DNA of 20,188 nucleotides from Isoetes engelmannii (taxonomy: Eukaryota; Streptophyta; Lycopodiopsida; Isoetales; Isoetaceae): the NCBI GenBank assembly GCA_011763485.2, contig JAANSK020287712.1, positions 1 to 20,188 on the forward strand. The letters run 5' to 3'. The position numbers and the translations under genes are program-made. This document shows, one piece after another, positions 18,700 through 20,188 of the stretch; the first letter of the stretch is position 1; every line of letters starts with the position of its first letter. Below the pieces are notes generated by a model. It was not told where the DNA came from and ran no database searches. It was given only the letters and a program-made list of their open reading frames with translations.

Positions 18700-19664
18700 C
18701 CACCCCCCTCCTACGACGGCATCGGATCGTCCGGACTGGAGCTGGAGTATTGAAACTAGGCTTGTCGGGGTAATGCCTGTAGAACTCAGCAATCTTATCT
18801 GGAGCATTGGACATAGTCTCCTCAGGTTCCCGGGTTCTGTCGCTTGGCGAATGGCCTTCCCAATCAACCAGATAATACACGCGGTGCCGTAAGAACTTGG
18901 AGTCCAGAGTTTCTCAAACTTCAAACTCCTCATGGTCATCTATCGCGACAGGTGGTGGCAGTAGAGGTACGCAATCCGAAAAAAGGATTGGCCATGTAAG
19001 GTTCCGACAGGGAAACATGCAACACTGAGTGGAGCCGAACTGAGGGTAGAAGCTCCAACCGAAAGCCGCATTCCCGACTCGTTGAAGGATCCAATATGGA
19101 ACCAAACGTCGATAATCAAACTTGCCACAAGGGCACGCTGTCGGCAGGTTCCGGCGCGGGAGCCAAACAAGATCCCCAACTGCAAAGTGTGGGGCATCTT
19201 GCCGATGTTGATCAGCATGATGGCAGTACCGTTCCTGGGCCTGAAGATCATCCTGGAGCCGACGGAGCTTCTCGAGTCGGCCTTCGGCACTGAGGTTAAC
19301 TGAGTCATATCCAGGGGCCATGAACGACCAGTGAGGATGGGTGCTGACAAAGAATGGCGTCTATCCCGTAGAAGCACAGACTGAATTATTGTAAGCGAAT
19401 TCAGCCAAGGGGAGCCAACTAACCTAGTCATCCTGTTGATAATTGATGGAGCACCGCAAATACTGCTCAAGAGTTTGATTGGTGCGCTCCACTTGCCCAT
19501 TGGTCTCAAGGTAGTGTCTTGAAGAGAGGGAACAGTCCACGTGCAAGAGCTGTAGGAGTCGTTTCCAGAAACTGGCAATAAACTGGGGACCGCGATAACT
19601 GATAATGGTATCCGGCATGCCATGGAGTCAAACAACTTCCCAAAGCAAAAGATCAGCTATACCA
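18695..19664 (-). pseudogene. Ty3/Gypsy chromovirus pol 3' part: integrase and chromodomain
   Basis: One reading frame runs from about 19664 to a stop at 18697-18695. First comes the C-terminal half of the integrase core: IISYRGPQFIASFWKRLL (about 19606-19553), then GQVERTNQTLEQY. Next is AEFAYNNS, then a VGDLVWLPRRNL (GPY/F-type) region with DYRRL, then a chromodomain piece YYLVDWEGHSPSDRTREPEE (about 18880-18821). Four in-frame stops interrupt it at 19628-19630, 19424-19426, 19361-19363 and 18914-18916, with no frameshift. The second Asp of the D-D-x35-E triad is Tyr (19595-19597); the Glu is present at the expected 35-residue spacing. The chromodomain Trp expected in the TWEP motif is Arg. 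RT, RNase H and the first integrase half are absent. The element is inactive. Confidence 0.85.
18700..18718 (-). other. Polypurine tract inside the pol end
   Basis: On the minus strand CGTCGTAGGAGGGGGGTGG lies directly before the LTR start. It also encodes the last residues (RRRRGVV) of pol, whose stop codon falls inside the first five bases of the LTR. Confidence 0.7.
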
Positions 19665-19801
19665 CAAATGTAAATTTTTTTCCTCTCAATGTTCTCTTAG
19701 GTGAGGAATCGAGTAAGAAAAGTTGTTAGACCAAAGGAAGATCTTCTTCACAATGTCTATCTCTATGCAGACTTGGGTGTTGGGCAATTATTTGATCTAG
19801 T
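19665..19801. other. Unassigned DNA with an exon-like stretch
   Basis: After an acceptor-like TTCTCTTAG, the frame at about 19700-19815 reads NRVRKVVRPKEDLLHNVYLY and continues ADLGVGQLFDLVRGFVT before a TAG. No family is recognised, and the downstream duplication breaks any continuation. Confidence 0.2.
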
Positions 19802-19997
19802 CCGGGGTTTTGTTACTTAGGTTAAGAAGGTACTGAACAGTATAATTGCGGCCCTACAAAGATGGAATTCTTGCGAAATGTGAAGTTCATGAAGAAATGC
19901 CGGGTGTTTTGTTACTTAGGTTAAGAAGATACTGAACAGTATAATTGCGGTCCTACAAGGATGGAATTCTTGCGAAATGTGAAATTCATGAAGAAAT
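19802..19997. repeat. 98-bp tandem duplication
   Basis: Copies at 19802-19899 and 19900-19997 share GTTTTGTTACTTAGGTTAAG and GATGGAATTCTTGCGAAATG and differ at only a few positions. No function is assigned. Confidence 0.9.
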
Positions 19998-20188
19998 CCA
20001 AGCTCATTCAAGGTTATCGGGCATGCCAAATATATTTCGTTTTTTAGCCAACAATCTTGAATGATATCAGGTTTTCATCCATGTGTGCATGAGCAAAAGA
20101 GATTTATGTTATTTGAGGCTTTATTTAGAACTGTTATGCTGCATCAATTAGGATTTGAAGTTAATTTCGAAGCATGCCTTTGTTGGTA
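19998..20188. other. Unassigned right edge of the window
   Basis: AT-rich sequence with no supported gene or repeat. Confidence 0.4.

Noticed and set aside
1-20188. A new multi-gene defence, biosynthetic or mobile system
   Set aside because: Only two intact genes are present, both from known eukaryotic families and convergent. The rest is decayed transposon and repeat DNA.

Overview
The window is nuclear DNA of a land plant. It holds two spliced protein genes with GT-AG (and one GC-AG) introns, plant-type TATA and telo-box elements, decayed LTR retrotransposons and a Mutator-like transposase fragment in AT-rich intergenic DNA. No bacterial, phage or organelle gene organisation is visible. 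The species cannot be named from the sequence alone.

Layout. 1-1689: AT-rich intergenic DNA with a recurring GGGCGG/CCGCCC palindrome family and one short TATA-preceded ORF. 1690-2579: an LTR in minus orientation with near-perfect terminal inverted repeats, followed by its polypurine tract and a 46-bp triple repeat. 2771-4091: intergenic DNA and promoter region. 4154-9616 (+): a twelve-exon gene for a 387-residue homolog of animal KIAA0930 (DUF2045 family), rebuilt here exon by exon with consistent phases. It includes a 74-nt GC-AG intron and a 55-nt intron. About 9860-10860: a decayed, intron-poor coding remnant of unknown family. 10870-12387: intergenic DNA with a 52-bp-period duplication. 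12388-13833 (-): a two-exon gene for a 442-residue TSSC4-family protein (U5 snRNP assembly factor family), convergent with the first gene. 13834-15600: upstream DNA made largely of short-period (29-34 bp) and 140-bp tandem duplications.

15771-19664 is a nest of transposon debris. A MULE transposase DNA-binding-domain fragment is hit at its edge by a plus-oriented Ty3/Gypsy LTR with leader and gag start. That gag start is interrupted by a related minus-oriented element, of which the long LTR, polypurine tract, chromodomain and integrase C-terminal half remain. The element is dead: the second catalytic Asp of the integrase is Tyr and four in-frame stops interrupt the frame. The two LTRs form an inverted repeat of about 245 bp around a 207-nt loop. 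The window ends with a 98-bp tandem duplication in unassigned DNA.

The two intact genes are probably housekeeping genes: one of unknown function conserved between animals and plants, one tied to spliceosome assembly. I found no convincing evidence of a new multi-gene system. The most useful observations are the gene models, the unusual introns, the LTR-edge duplication and the inverted LTR pair.
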